DNA of 64,000 bases. Origin: Jidongwangia harbinensis (GTDB taxonomy: Bacteria; Actinomycetota; Actinomycetes; Mycobacteriales; Micromonosporaceae). The stretch spans positions 210,229 through 274,228 of the forward strand of contig NZ_JAIWNC010000011.1 of the NCBI RefSeq assembly GCF_020216025.1, in the 5' to 3' direction. The position numbers and the translations under genes are program-made. This document shows positions 38,955 through 48,123 of this stretch, in pieces. The number at the start of each line of letters is the position of its first letter. Position 1 is the first letter of the stretch. The notes beneath the pieces are model-generated. The model was not told the origin of the DNA. It saw only the letters and a program-made list of their open reading frames with translations, and searched no databases.

Positions 38955-40982
38955 GTGCCCGCACCCGACCTCGACACCGAGCTAACCTCCGAACGCACCC
39001 ACCTGACCGCCTCCCGGGCCGCCCTGCGCCGCATGCGGGGCCGCGCGGAAGCGCTCTACTCCACCGGCGCCGACGTGGCCGGCGACGCGTACGGCGCGGA
39101 GGCGCTCGGACGCACCCTGTCCCGCCGGGTCGCCGAGCTCGCCGACGACCCGACCACCCCGCTCTTCTTCGGCCGGCTGGACATCGACGAGACGGCGTAC
39201 CACGTCGGCCGGCGGCACGTCACGGACGACGCCGGTGAACCGATGGTGCTGGACTGGCGGGCACCGCTGTCCCGGTCGTTCTACCGGGCGAGCGTCCGCG
39301 ACCCGCAGGGCGTCACGACCCGGCGCCGGTTCGGCTTCGTCCGCGGCGAGCTGACCAGCTTCGAGGACGAGCACCTGGACCGCGGCGAGGAACTCGGCAC
39401 GAAGAGCCGGATCCTGACCGCCGAGATCGAACGCCCACGGGTCGGGCCGATGCGCGACATCGTGGCCACCATCCAGCCGGAACAGGACGAGTTGGTCCGG
39501 GCCGAGCTGGACGACTCGATCTGCGTCCAGGGGGCGCCGGGCACCGGCAAGACCGCGGTCGGGCTGCACCGGGCGGCGTACCTCCTCTATCTGCACCGGG
39601 AGCGGCTGCGCCGGTCGGGCGTGCTGGTGGTGGGGCCGAACTCCGCGTTCCTGTCCTACATCTCCGCCGTGCTGCCCGCCCTGGGCGAGGTCGAGGTGCA
39701 GCAGGCGACGATCGACGATCTGATCGCCCGGGCGCCGGTGCGCGGCACGGACAGCGCGGAGGCGGCGCTGCTCAAGCACGATCCGCGGATGGCCGAGGTG
39801 CTGGCCCGGGCGCTCTGGGGACGGTTGCGCAAGCCGACCGAGCCGATCATGGTGTCGGACGGCTCGTACCGGTGGCGGATCGACGCCGAGCCGCTGCGCC
39901 GGATCGTGGACGAGGCGCGCCGGGAAGGGCTGCCGTACGCGGTCGGGCGGGAGCGGGTCCAGGCCCGGGTGGTGGCCCTGCTGCAGCGGCAGTCGGAGTA
40001 CCGCACCGGGAACTCGCCGGGCGAGGGCTGGCTGCGCCGGATGGCCAAGGTGGCGCCGGTGACCGGGTTCCTGAACGCGTCGTGGCCGGCGGTCACCCCG
40101 GAGGCGCTGGTGGTGGATCTGCTCACCGACCCGTCGGTGGCGGACGGTCTCCTGAGCGCGGCCGAGCAGGAGGCGCTGCGCTGGGCCCGGCCGCCGCGGA
40201 CCGTGAAGGCGGCCCGGTTCAGCGCCGCCGACCTGGTGCTGCTGGACGAGGCGGCCGGACTGCTGGAACGGGAGACCAGCTTCGGGCACGTGGTGGTGGA
40301 CGAGGCGCAGGACCTGTCGCCGATGCAGGCGCGGGCCATCGCCCGGCGCAGCGAGCACGGGTCCGTCACGCTGCTCGGTGATCTGGCGCAGGGCACCGCG
40401 CCGTGGGCGGCCCGGGACTGGGGCACGACGCTCCGCCATCTCGGCAAGCCGGACGCGGCCGTGGTGCCGTTGACCGTCGGGTTCCGCGTACCCGCCGCGG
40501 TGGTCGCCCTGGCCAACCGGCTGCTGCCGGCTCTCGACGTGGACGTGCCGGAGGCGGTGTCGTTGCGCCGCGACGGCGACCTGGCCGTGGTGCCGGTCGG
40601 TGCACCGTCCGATCTGGACGGCGCCATGCTGGTCGAGGTGACCGCGGCGCTGGAGCACGAGGGCTCGGTCGCGGTCATCGCGGCGGACCGGGCGGTCGGG
40701 CGGCTGCGCGCCCATCTGGCGGCCGCCGGGGTGGAGACCGCGACACCGGACGACGTCGACTCCACGGCGCGCGTCACGGTGGTGCCGGCGACGATCGTCA
40801 AGGGCCTGGAGTACGACCACGTCATCGTGGTCGAGCCCGCGGACATCGTGACCGCGGAGCCGCGCGGGCTGCACCGGCTGTACGTGGTGCTGACCCGCGC
40901 GGTGTCCCGGTTGTCGGTGCTGCACGCGCAACCGCTGCCCGGCCCGTTACGCGATTCCACCGCGGCGGCTACAGCGGCTTGA
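38955..40982 (+). CDS. HelD-like UvrD/Rep-family ATPase (RNA polymerase recycling factor)
   Basis: 675 residues. A coiled-coil N-terminus precedes the split superfamily 1 core. Walker A 'GAPGTGKT' is at residues 193-200, motif II 'VVVDEAQDLSP' near 440, and the C-terminal 'VKGLEYDHVIVVEP' near 615. Such HelD proteins pull stalled RNA polymerase off DNA, and a subset gives rifamycin tolerance. The GTG at 38955 follows AAGGAAG. No rifamycin-associated element was found upstream, so a housekeeping recycling role is more likely. Confidence 0.88.
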   Translation: MPAPDLDTELTSERTHLTASRAALRRMRGRAEALYSTGADVAGDAYGAEALGRTLSRRVAELADDPTTPLFFGRLDIDETAYHVGRRHVTDDAGEPMVLDWRAPLSRSFYRASVRDPQGVTTRRRFGFVRGELTSFEDEHLDRGEELGTKSRILTAEIERPRVGPMRDIVATIQPEQDELVRAELDDSICVQGAPGTGKTAVGLHRAAYLLYLHRERLRRSGVLVVGPNSAFLSYISAVLPALGEVEVQQATIDDLIARAPVRGTDSAEAALLKHDPRMAEVLARALWGRLRKPTEPIMVSDGSYRWRIDAEPLRRIVDEARREGLPYAVGRERVQARVVALLQRQSEYRTGNSPGEGWLRRMAKVAPVTGFLNASWPAVTPEALVVDLLTDPSVADGLLSAAEQEALRWARPPRTVKAARFSAADLVLLDEAAGLLERETSFGHVVVDEAQDLSPMQARAIARRSEHGSVTLLGDLAQGTAPWAARDWGTTLRHLGKPDAAVVPLTVGFRVPAAVVALANRLLPALDVDVPEAVSLRRDGDLAVVPVGAPSDLDGAMLVEVTAALEHEGSVAVIAADRAVGRLRAHLAAAGVETATPDDVDSTARVTVVPATIVKGLEYDHVIVVEPADIVTAEPRGLHRLYVVLTRAVSRLSVLHAQPLPGPLRDSTAAATAA

Positions 40983-41391
40983 CCCAGCGCGACCACTCGT
41001 CCTGGCGGCGGTAGCCGCAGGCCTGCCAGATCCGGTGGGCGTCGGCGTTGTCGTCCAGCACCATGGCGTCCACCCGGCCACCGCCGAGGATGCGGAACCG
41101 GTCCTCGGCGGCCGTGACCAGGGCCCGCCCGATGCCCTCGCGGCGGCGGTCCGGTGCCACCGCCAGCCGGTACAGGTGGCAGCGCCAGCCGTCCCAGCCG
41201 GCGATGACGGTGCCGACGATGTCGTTGCCGTCCACCGCGAGGATCAGCCCGTCCGGGTCACGCAGGTGCAGCGTCGCGACCGCGCCGGCGGTGTCCGCCG
41301 GCCGGTGCCGGTCCACCGCGGCGACCCGCCAGAACGCGAGCACGGCGGGCACGTCGTGCGCTTCCGCGGAACGCAGCACCAGGTCGGCCAT
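40969..41391 (-). CDS. GNAT-family N-acetyltransferase
   Basis: 140 residues. The acetyl-CoA site appears as 'LAVAPDRRREGIGRALV' around residue 76 (motif A, R/Q-x-x-G-x-G/A). The end, 'AHRIWQACGYRRQ', is motif B. The substrate is unknown. Its last 14 bp overlap the end of the convergent HelD gene, so the stop of each lies inside the other. Confidence 0.88.
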   Translation of the reverse strand: MADLVLRSAEAHDVPAVLAFWRVAAVDRHRPADTAGAVATLHLRDPDGLILAVDGNDIVGTVIAGWDGWRCHLYRLAVAPDRRREGIGRALVTAAEDRFRILGGGRVDAMVLDDNADAHRIWQACGYRRQDEWSRWVKPL

Positions 41392-41557
41392 GCCGCGATG
41401 CTAGGGCGCATGGGCCAATCGACGGGAGAGGGTCGTCGGTTCAGCCAGAACATCGACACTTAAGCCCGACCAAAGAAAACCGGTGGGACCATGCCGACAT
41501 GACCGACTGCACCGCCCCGAAGCCGGGGCCGGGAGGGCATGCCGGAGGAGACGCCGG

Positions 41558-42316
41558 ATGACCGCACCGACGCCCGGCGTACCGAACTGGGTCGATCTGG
41601 CAACCGCCGACCTGGACGACGCCACCGGTTTCTACACCGAACTGTTCGGCTGGACCGCGCACGTCTCCGGTGACGACTACGGCGGCTACACCTTCTTCGC
41701 GCTGGACGGGCGCCTGGTGGCGGGCGCCGGACCACTGCTCGGCGAGGGCCAGCCGACCGCGTGGAGCACCTACATCGCGACCGACGACGCGGACGGCGTG
41801 GCGGACCGGGTGGAGGCGGCCGGCGGCAAGGTGCTGGTGCCGCCGTTCGACGTGATGGAGCAGGGCCGGATGGCCGCGTGCCTGGACCAGGCCGGTGCGC
41901 CGTTCAGCGTGTGGGAGGCCGGCACCATGGCCGGCGGCGAGGTGTTCGACGTACCGGGCGCGCTCACCTGGAACGAGCTGACCACCCGGGACGTGGACGG
42001 CTCGATCGCGTTCTACGGTGCGGTCTTCGGCTGGACGGCCCGGCCGAACGCGATGTCCGACGTGCCGTACGTGGTGTGGGAGCAGGACGGCCGGACCGTC
42101 GCCGGGATGCAGCCGATGGTCGGCGCGGCCTGGCCGGACGACCTCCCGCCGCACTGGATGATCTACTTCGCGGTCCGCAGCTGCGACGAGTCGGCCGACC
42201 TGGCCCGGGCGCTCGGCGGGCGGATCGTGCACCCGCCGACCACCTTCCCGATGGGCCGGTACGCGGTGCTCTCCGACCCGCAGGGCGGCACGTTCTCGAT
42301 CCTGCAGAGCCGCTAG
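41558..42316 (+). CDS. VOC-family protein (two glyoxalase-like domains)
   Basis: 252 residues made of two tandem betaalphabetabetabeta modules, each about 120 residues and starting with a similar pattern ('PNWVDLATADLDDATGFYTELFGWT' in essence, then 'TWNELTTRDVDGSIAFYGAVFGWT' in the second). This is the two-module arrangement seen in actinomycete hydroxylase-like and antibiotic-tolerance VOC proteins. Metal ligands are not clear, so activity is uncertain. The ATG at 41558 follows GGAGGAG. Its end overlaps the btuD stop by 4 bp. Confidence 0.85.
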   Translation: MTAPTPGVPNWVDLATADLDDATGFYTELFGWTAHVSGDDYGGYTFFALDGRLVAGAGPLLGEGQPTAWSTYIATDDADGVADRVEAAGGKVLVPPFDVMEQGRMAACLDQAGAPFSVWEAGTMAGGEVFDVPGALTWNELTTRDVDGSIAFYGAVFGWTARPNAMSDVPYVVWEQDGRTVAGMQPMVGAAWPDDLPPHWMIYFAVRSCDESADLARALGGRIVHPPTTFPMGRYAVLSDPQGGTFSILQSR

Positions 42317-43077
42317 CGGCGGACCGGCACGACCAGCGGGCCGTGGTCGCCGTCGATGACCCGCACCCGGACCCGGTAGTGCGCGGCCAGCAGTTCCTCG
42401 GTCAGCACCTCGGCGGGCGTACCGGCGGCCACCACCCGGCCGCCGGCCAGCAGCACCATGCGTTCGGCGTACTCGCCGGCGATGGTCAGGTCGTGCATGG
42501 TGGCGAGCACGGTGAGGCCGCGTTCGGTGCGCAGCCGGTCGACCAGGTCCAGCACCTCCTGCTGGTGCCCGATGTCCAGGGCGCTGGTCGGTTCGTCGAG
42601 CAGCAGGATCCGCGGGCCCTGGGCGAGCGCCCGGGCCAGGAACACCCGCTGCCGTTCCCCGCCGGACAGCGTGTCGAGCCGCCGTCCGCTCATGTCGGCC
42701 AGGTCCAGCGCGGCCAGCACCTCGTCCACCGCGGCCAGGTCGGACGCCGACTCCCGGCCCAGCGGCGGAATGAACGGGGTACGGCCGAGCAGCACGTAGT
42801 CCAGGACGTGCATGCCGGGCGGCACCACCGGCGACTGCATCACGGTGGCGACGATCTTGGCGCGTTCCCGCCGGGGCAGCCGCTCGACCGGGTCGCCGCC
42901 GAGCCGGACCGATCCGTGGAACGGCAGCACGCCGCCGACCGCGCGCAACGCCGTACTCTTCCCGGCGCCGTTCGGGCCGATGATCGTGACCCATTCGCCC
43001 TCGGCGACGTCGAGGTCGACCCGGTCCACGATCAGGTGGCCGTCCAGCCGGACGCTCAGGTCCCGTACCACGATCAC
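42313..43077 (-). CDS. btuD: Cobalamin/iron-chelate ABC transporter ATP-binding protein
   Basis: 254 residues. Walker A 'GPNGAGKS' near residue 35, ABC signature 'LSGGERQR' near 140 and Walker B 'ILLLDEPTSALD' near 155 are intact. It powers the permease encoded just upstream, overlapping it by 4 bp. By family alone it could serve siderophore, heme or B12 uptake; the cobalamin riboswitch ahead of the operon makes B12 or a related corrinoid the likely cargo. Confidence 0.9.
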   Translation of the reverse strand: MIVVRDLSVRLDGHLIVDRVDLDVAEGEWVTIIGPNGAGKSTALRAVGGVLPFHGSVRLGGDPVERLPRRERAKIVATVMQSPVVPPGMHVLDYVLLGRTPFIPPLGRESASDLAAVDEVLAALDLADMSGRRLDTLSGGERQRVFLARALAQGPRILLLDEPTSALDIGHQQEVLDLVDRLRTERGLTVLATMHDLTIAGEYAERMVLLAGGRVVAAGTPAEVLTEELLAAHYRVRVRVIDGDHGPLVVPVRR

Positions 43078-44153
43078 GGCGCCACCGCCTTGGTGCTGCG
43101 CAGCACCAGCACGAAGAACGGCGCGCCGAGGAACGCGGTGACCACGCCGATGGGTATCTCCGCCTGGCCGGCGACGGTCCGCGCGAGCAGGTCGGTGAGC
43201 GCCAGGAACGCGGCACCGAACAGCACCGACAGCGGCAGGATGGACCGGTAACTGGGCCCGGCCAGCAGCCGCAGAGTGTGCGGGACGATGATGCCGACGA
43301 AGCCGATCAAGCCGGACACCGACACGGCCGCCGCAGTGGCCAGCGAGGCCGCCACGATCAGCAGGTACCGGCTGCGCTGCGGGTGCAGGCCCAGGCTGGC
43401 GGCCTCCTCGTCGCCGACGGTGAGCACGTCGAGTTCGCGGCGGCGGGACAACACGATGGCGCCGGTGACGGCCGCGTACGGCAGCACCATCAGCACGTCG
43501 TGCCAGCCCGCGGTGCCCAGCCGGCCGAGCAGCCAGGAGTAGACCTCGCGCATCGCGTCGACGTGCCGCTGCAGCAGGAAGGTCTGCGCCGCGGACAGGA
43601 AGGCGGACACGGCCACCCCGGCCAGGATCAGCGTGGCCGGGGTCCGGGCCCGGCCCCCGGCGGAACCGAGCACCCAGGTCAGCGCCACCGCGATCAGGGC
43701 ACCGGCGAACGCGGCCAGCGGCACGCCGATCGGCAGGTTCGCGGTGACGTCGCTGGTGCTGGCCCGCCCGGCGATCACCGCGGTGACGCCCAGCCCGGCA
43801 CCGGCGGCCACCCCGAGCAGGTGCGGGTCGGCTAGCGGGTTGCGGAACACGCCCTGGTACGCGGCCCCGGCCAGCGCCAGCATCGCCCCGACCAGCAACC
43901 CGAGCACCACCCGCGGCAGCCGCAGCTCGGTGACGATGGCGATCTCACGCTCGGTGAGGCCGCTGTCCATCCGTACCCCGGGGATGAGGTTGAGCAGCTC
44001 CACCGCGACGCTGCCCGGCGGCAGGCTGACCGGCCCGAACGCGATCCCGGCCACCAGGGCGACCGCCACCGCCAGCACGCCCGCGACCAGCCACCAGGGC
44101 CGCAGCCCGGCCGGCCGCGGGCGCACGGTGCCGGTCCGGCCCACCGGCGTCAC
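43074..44153 (-). CDS. btuC: Cobalamin-type ABC transporter permease (FecCD/BtuC family)
   Basis: 359 residues with about ten membrane helices. The FecCD signature is clear: 'RLPRVVLGLLVGAMLALAGA' and 'GFVGIIVPHTLRL', the helix that couples to the ATPase. The GTG at 44153 overlaps the btuF stop (GTGA). The frame remains open upstream, but that extension is inside btuF. Confidence 0.9.
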   Translation of the reverse strand: MTPVGRTGTVRPRPAGLRPWWLVAGVLAVAVALVAGIAFGPVSLPPGSVAVELLNLIPGVRMDSGLTEREIAIVTELRLPRVVLGLLVGAMLALAGAAYQGVFRNPLADPHLLGVAAGAGLGVTAVIAGRASTSDVTANLPIGVPLAAFAGALIAVALTWVLGSAGGRARTPATLILAGVAVSAFLSAAQTFLLQRHVDAMREVYSWLLGRLGTAGWHDVLMVLPYAAVTGAIVLSRRRELDVLTVGDEEAASLGLHPQRSRYLLIVAASLATAAAVSVSGLIGFVGIIVPHTLRLLAGPSYRSILPLSVLFGAAFLALTDLLARTVAGQAEIPIGVVTAFLGAPFFVLVLRSTKAVAP

Positions 44154-45076
44154 GCCGGGACGTCGGCCACCGCGTCGGCCGCGGTCCGGACCAGGTCGAC
44201 GACCCGGGGACCCCACCGCGAGGCGATGTCGTCGTCGATCGCCACGATCCGTCCGGTGCGCACGGCACTGATCCCGGACCAGCCCTTACGCGCCTGCACC
44301 GTGGCGGCGGACTGCTTGCAGCACTTCGTGTCGGCCAGGAAGATCAGCGCCGGGTCCGCGCCGACCAGCGCCTCCTGGGACAGCTGCGGGTAGCCGCCCT
44401 TGGCGCCGTCCGGGTCGGCGGCGTCCGCCACGCTGGTCAGGCCGAGCGGGCTGAGCAGCGAGCCGATGAACGTCTTCGACGTCACCGAGTACAGCGTCGG
44501 ATCGAGTTCGTAGTAGTAGGTGAGCGGCTTCGCCCGCTTCGGCACGCCCTGCACGATCGCGGTGATGTCGGCGCGCATCCGCCCGGTCAGCGCGGTCGCC
44601 TCGCCCGGGTGCCCGGTGAGCGCGCCGAGCTGGCCGATCTGGGTGTACGTGTCGTCCAGCGACTTCGCCGCGGGCGCGTGGAACACCGGGATCTTCAGCG
44701 CGGTGAGCTGGGCGACGATCTTGTCCAGGTCGTCGGAGACGACCACCAGGTCGGGGTTCTTCGCGGCGACCGCCTCGGCGTTCGGCTTGAACGACGACAG
44801 GTCGGTGCGCGGCGCCTCGGCCGGATAGGTCGACTGGTCGTCGACCGCGGTGACCTGCGGTCCGGCGTCGAGAGCGAAGAGCATCTCGGTGGCGGTGGGC
44901 GAGAGCGAGACGATCCGTTCCGGCCGTTTCTCCAGGGTCAGGGAGCCGACCGTGACCGGGTACGAGGGTCCGCCGGCGCTCGGCTGCGCGGTGCCGGTGC
45001 CCTCGTCGGCGCCGCCGGCACACCCGCCGAGCAGTAACGCCGCGGCGGTGATCGCGGCGGTCCAGATGCGTTTCAT
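44150..45076 (-). CDS. btuF: Cobalamin-binding lipoprotein
   Basis: 308 residues. The lipobox is 'LLLGGCAGG' with Cys at about residue 19. The class III binding-protein fold follows ('ERIVSLSPTATEMLFAL', as in BtuF). 'NPDLVVVSDDLDKIV' continues the N-lobe, and an unusual adjacent Cys pair, 'TKCCKQ', is near residue 255. It is the first gene of the btuFCD operon, directly behind a cobalamin riboswitch whose last stem touches its AGGAGG ribosome site (complement of 45081-45086). Confidence 0.9.
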   Translation of the reverse strand: MKRIWTAAITAAALLLGGCAGGADEGTGTAQPSAGGPSYPVTVGSLTLEKRPERIVSLSPTATEMLFALDAGPQVTAVDDQSTYPAEAPRTDLSSFKPNAEAVAAKNPDLVVVSDDLDKIVAQLTALKIPVFHAPAAKSLDDTYTQIGQLGALTGHPGEATALTGRMRADITAIVQGVPKRAKPLTYYYELDPTLYSVTSKTFIGSLLSPLGLTSVADAADPDGAKGGYPQLSQEALVGADPALIFLADTKCCKQSAATVQARKGWSGISAVRTGRIVAIDDDIASRWGPRVVDLVRTAADAVADVPA

Positions 45077-45083
45077 GGGTCCT

Positions 45084-45262
45084 CCTGTCGGCCGGGCATA
45101 CGGTGCTTCGCCGACAGGGCGGTGTGACGTCCCGTCCGCGAGGCGCCCCTCCCCGAGAGCGCTGGTTCGCGACCGGCGTCCAGGCGACCTGGCTGGCCTG
45201 CGCCTCGGCAGGCATCACAGTTGCGGGACAGCGCCGGATTCGCACCGGCTTCGCTGCGACGC
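45084..45262 (-). ncRNA. Cobalamin riboswitch of btuFCD
   Basis: On the minus strand, GCCGGTGCGAATCCGG, then GTCCCGCAACTGTGA, then the B12-box-like AGCCAGGTCGCCTG follow in the order seen in AdoCbl riboswitches. The last stem, CCTGTCGGC / GCCGACAGG (45084-45092 with 45110-45118), overlaps three bases of the btuF ribosome site, so it can hide it when B12 is bound. The aptamer begins just after the upstream tetR stop (45268). Confidence 0.88.
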
Positions 45263-45267
45263 GGTCC

Positions 45268-45846
45268 CTATGACGCTATCCCACCTGCCGGGGGTTCCCG
45301 CAGGCTGCGCAGCACCATGTCGATGACCTGGTCGTACGAGGTCTCGATGTCCTCCGGCATGCCGAACCCGCCGCGCGCCTCCAGGTCGGCGAAGCCGTGC
45401 GCGGCAGCCCGCATCCGCCGGATGGCGTGGGTGGCGGCCGCGTCGTCCAGCCCGTACTCGTGCATCACCGCCACGAACACGGCGAGCAGTTCCCGGCCGG
45501 CCTCGGCCAGGTCCGGGCTGTGCAGCGGATCCAGCGGGATCAGCCGGTACCGGGACGGGAACTCCCGGACGTACTCCCGGTAGGTCCGCATCAGCGCCTC
45601 CACCGCCTGGTCCCCGCCGCGGCCCATGACCGCGGCCGCGAACCGGGCGGTGGCCTGCCGGAGGGCCTTCAGCGCGATCAGGTCGCGCAGGTCGGCGAGG
45701 CTGCCGACGTGCTTGTAGAGCGACGGTGCGGCGACGCCGGCCCGGTCCGCCACCGCGGCCAGACTGAGCGCGTCGGGGCCCTTCTCGTCCACCAGGGCGA
45801 GCGCCACGTCGACGACCGCGCCGGTGGTCAGGCCGGCCCTAGGCAT
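45268..45846 (-). CDS. TetR-family regulator
   Basis: 192 residues. N-terminal helix-turn-helix at about 10-55 ('LSLAAVADRAGVAAPSLYKHVG'), and a WHG-type C-terminal domain at about 85-180 ('GFADLEARGGFGM'). It lies immediately before the btuFCD riboswitch and directly after a perfect 14-bp palindrome that overlaps its own ribosome site. Which gene besides itself it controls cannot be told; no divergent partner is present. A role in the downstream B12 operon is possible, but the riboswitch already explains that control. Confidence 0.88.
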   Translation of the reverse strand: MPRAGLTTGAVVDVALALVDEKGPDALSLAAVADRAGVAAPSLYKHVGSLADLRDLIALKALRQATARFAAAVMGRGGDQAVEALMRTYREYVREFPSRYRLIPLDPLHSPDLAEAGRELLAVFVAVMHEYGLDDAAATHAIRRMRAAAHGFADLEARGGFGMPEDIETSYDQVIDMVLRSLREPPAGGIAS

Positions 45847-45851
45847 GCGAA

Positions 45852-45885
45852 CTACCTGTCATAGCCCAAAAGCTATGACAGGTAG
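45852..45885. promoter_or_regulatory. Perfect 14-bp inverted repeat at the tetR start
   Basis: CTACCTGTCATAGC-ccaaaa-GCTATGACAGGTAG. The right end on the minus strand contains AGGTAG, which is the likely ribosome site of tetR (start at 45846). A TetR operator for self-repression is the first reading; an RNA hairpin that hides the ribosome site, or a terminator for the upstream gene, also fit. Confidence 0.7.
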
Positions 45886-45901
45886 CCCGAAATCACCAAA
45901 C

Positions 45902-47197
45902 TCAGCAGTACGTGGACTCCTTGCCGATCACCCGGTAGGGACAGTCCGCCGCCTCGGCCAGGATCAGCGCCGCCTCCCGGTTCCGGCTGGTCTCCCGCGT
46001 GATCACGCTCGCCGGCGGATAGAACCCGCCGCCCGAGGACGACCGCGGGTACAGCTCGAACGTGAACGCCCAGATCCGCTGGGTGCCCCACAGCCAGTCC
46101 AGCGAGTCGCCGTCGGTGATGTAGAGGTCACTCGACTGCTCCGGCGTGTAGTTGTTCGTCGCGGCCATCTGCCGGCCCAGCGTGGCGAACGTGTTGTACT
46201 GGTCCGCGCTCATCCCGGTGGTGGTGTTCGCGGTGGTGTGCCCGAACGGCCACAACACCAGTTCCGAGTACGAGTGGAAGTCGATCGCGGCCTTGATCTG
46301 CTGCACGCCGCCGACCACCCGGCTCTCCACGAACGACCGGATCACCTGGGTCTCCGGGGCGGAGAACGCCGCGGTACCCCGGTAGGTGTCCGACGACGGG
46401 CTGCCCGACGAGCCGCCGCAGCAGCCCCAGCGGTAGCCGTAGTTGCGGTTCAGGTCGGTGCCGACATAGCTGGAGTTCCGGTTCGGCTGCCGGTTCTTGC
46501 GCCACGAACGGTATTCGCCGGTCGCCACGTCGTACTCGGCGCCGTCCGGGTTGACCGACGGGATGATCCAGATCTCCCGGCTGTTCACCACGTTCCGCAC
46601 CCGGGTGTCGCCGGCATAGCTCGACGTGTACATGTTCAGCAGGTACAGCGCCATCTCCACGGTGAGGTGCTCGCGGGCGTGGTGGTTGGCGTCGTACAGC
46701 ACCTCGGGCTCCGCCTCGTCGGTGCCGACGTTGTCGGAGATCTTGACGGCGACGATGTCCCGGCCCTCGTAGGTCCGCCCCAGGACCCGCCGGGAGGCGA
46801 TCGACGGGTACGCCGCGACGACGCGGTTCACCTCGGCGATCATCTCGCTGTAGTTGTGGAAGGCGGCGTCCCGCGACGGGAAGTCGAAGGTGGACAGGCC
46901 GCCCGGTGCGGTGGCGGCCGGCGTCGCCTTGACGGTGAAGCCCATCGCCCGCAGCGCCTTGATCTCGCTCCCGGTCGCGGTGATCGCCACCACGCCGTGC
47001 TCCACGCTGTCGATGGCGGCGCCGGTGCCGGCGATGAGGTTGCGCTGGGCGGGCGTACGGACGTCGAAGACCTCGTACGGGGCGGCGACGTCGGCGCGCG
47101 GCTCCGCGGTGGCGGGCCCCGCGACGGCGGAGGAAGCAGCGGTCATCGCCAACCCGACGAGGGCGGCGGCGACCAACACGGTGGCGCGTCGTCTCAT
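45902..47197 (-). CDS. Secreted zinc carboxypeptidase (M14 family)
   Basis: 431 residues. The signal peptide ends near residue 26-31, followed by a propeptide (about 35-105). Zinc ligands are in 'HHAREH' (H173, E176) and 'IDFHSYSE'; the catalytic Glu is in 'FTFELYP'. The segment 'GCCGGSSGSPSSDTYRG' is characteristic of the carboxypeptidase T/ActE-like subfamily. The final residues 'DCPYRVIGKESTYC' suggest a disulfide-closed C-terminus. It is a secreted digestive enzyme; ends 56 bp before the tetR start. Confidence 0.92.
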   Translation of the reverse strand: MRRRATVLVAAALVGLAMTAASSAVAGPATAEPRADVAAPYEVFDVRTPAQRNLIAGTGAAIDSVEHGVVAITATGSEIKALRAMGFTVKATPAATAPGGLSTFDFPSRDAAFHNYSEMIAEVNRVVAAYPSIASRRVLGRTYEGRDIVAVKISDNVGTDEAEPEVLYDANHHAREHLTVEMALYLLNMYTSSYAGDTRVRNVVNSREIWIIPSVNPDGAEYDVATGEYRSWRKNRQPNRNSSYVGTDLNRNYGYRWGCCGGSSGSPSSDTYRGTAAFSAPETQVIRSFVESRVVGGVQQIKAAIDFHSYSELVLWPFGHTTANTTTGMSADQYNTFATLGRQMAATNNYTPEQSSDLYITDGDSLDWLWGTQRIWAFTFELYPRSSSGGGFYPPASVITRETSRNREAALILAEAADCPYRVIGKESTYC

Positions 47198-47341
47198 GAA
47201 CGACCTCCGGGAATGAGGGGTTCGGGCCCCGTCACTGCATCACCCGCGATCGACACTTGGCAATGCATCACGGCTCACGCCGGGCATGCCAATGTTCCCC
47301 CTACGTCCGCGTGATGGTCGTACCGCCGCCGACCGGGCGGG

Positions 47342-47635
47342 TCAGGCGCCGTCCTTGGTGTCCACGGCACGGTCACCCTCGGCCGCGGCGTCCTCGTCGC
47401 CGGCCAGCGCCGCCCGCAGCCGCTTCTTCTCCGCGGCCCGGCGCTGCGCGGCGGAACTGAGCTGCTCGGCCATCTCCAGGCGCCACTTGGCCAGCAGGAA
47501 GAACGAGAACGCCGCCGACGCGATCACCGCGATCATCGCCTTGACGAAGAGGTTGAGCGGCACCGGCAGCAGTGCGGCGAAGACGACCACGAACAGGCCG
47601 ATCCGGCCGAGCGTGTACTTGACGGCGGGGCTCAC
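47342..47635 (-). CDS. DUF4229-type small membrane protein
   Basis: 97 residues. Two helices at about 8-28 and 32-48, then a basic amphipathic segment ('KWRLEMAEQLSSAAQRRAAEKKR') and an acidic tail. This matches the actinobacterial DUF4229 pattern. Function unknown. The GTG at 47635 lies 4 bp after the stop of the upstream membrane protein, so they form a two-gene unit. Confidence 0.8.
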   Translation of the reverse strand: MSPAVKYTLGRIGLFVVVFAALLPVPLNLFVKAMIAVIASAAFSFFLLAKWRLEMAEQLSSAAQRRAAEKKRLRAALAGDEDAAAEGDRAVDTKDGA

Positions 47636-47639
47636 CAGG

Positions 47640-48089
47640 TCACTCCGTTCCCCTGCGGCCGGTCCCGGCGCGGTGGCCCAGCCAGCGCAGGCCGTAGAAC
47701 CAGACCAGGCAATACACCACGGTCAGAGCGAGTGCTCCGATCGCGCCGCTGATCAACGACGGAAAGATGCCGGACGCCAGCCCGGCCAGCGTCATCCCGG
47801 TCGCCACCCCGAACCCGGCGCCGAGAAACGCCACCACGATCCGGTAGGCGCCGAAGCCGGCCGCCCGGAACTCCTCGGTGAACAGCCACACCGGAAGGAT
47901 CAGCGCGAGCCAGCCGCTGGAGTCGCCGAACTCGGACAACCGGGCCAGCGACATCGCCCCCTCGAAGACGAGGAGCACGGCGAATCCGGTCACCAGGCCG
48001 GCGAGCGCGACGCCGACCAGGTCGGCGATGGTCGCCAGGCGTCCGTCCGCGTCACGGCGCGGGCGGCGGGCACTCCGGGTGTCGGTCAT
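47640..48089 (-). CDS. Membrane protein of unknown function
   Basis: 149 residues. A basic N-terminus (TRSARRPRRD) is followed by four hydrophobic helices at about 25-45, 58-72, 82-105 and 112-132. No family recognised. It precedes the DUF4229 gene by 4 bp and follows mqnE by 34 bp on the same strand, so all three may share a transcript that begins at mqnE. Confidence 0.75.
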   Translation of the reverse strand: MTDTRSARRPRRDADGRLATIADLVGVALAGLVTGFAVLLVFEGAMSLARLSEFGDSSGWLALILPVWLFTEEFRAAGFGAYRIVVAFLGAGFGVATGMTLAGLASGIFPSLISGAIGALALTVVYCLVWFYGLRWLGHRAGTGRRGTE

Positions 48090-48123
48090 GACAGTTCGAG
48101 GGTACGCGGTCGGTCCGGTCCGG

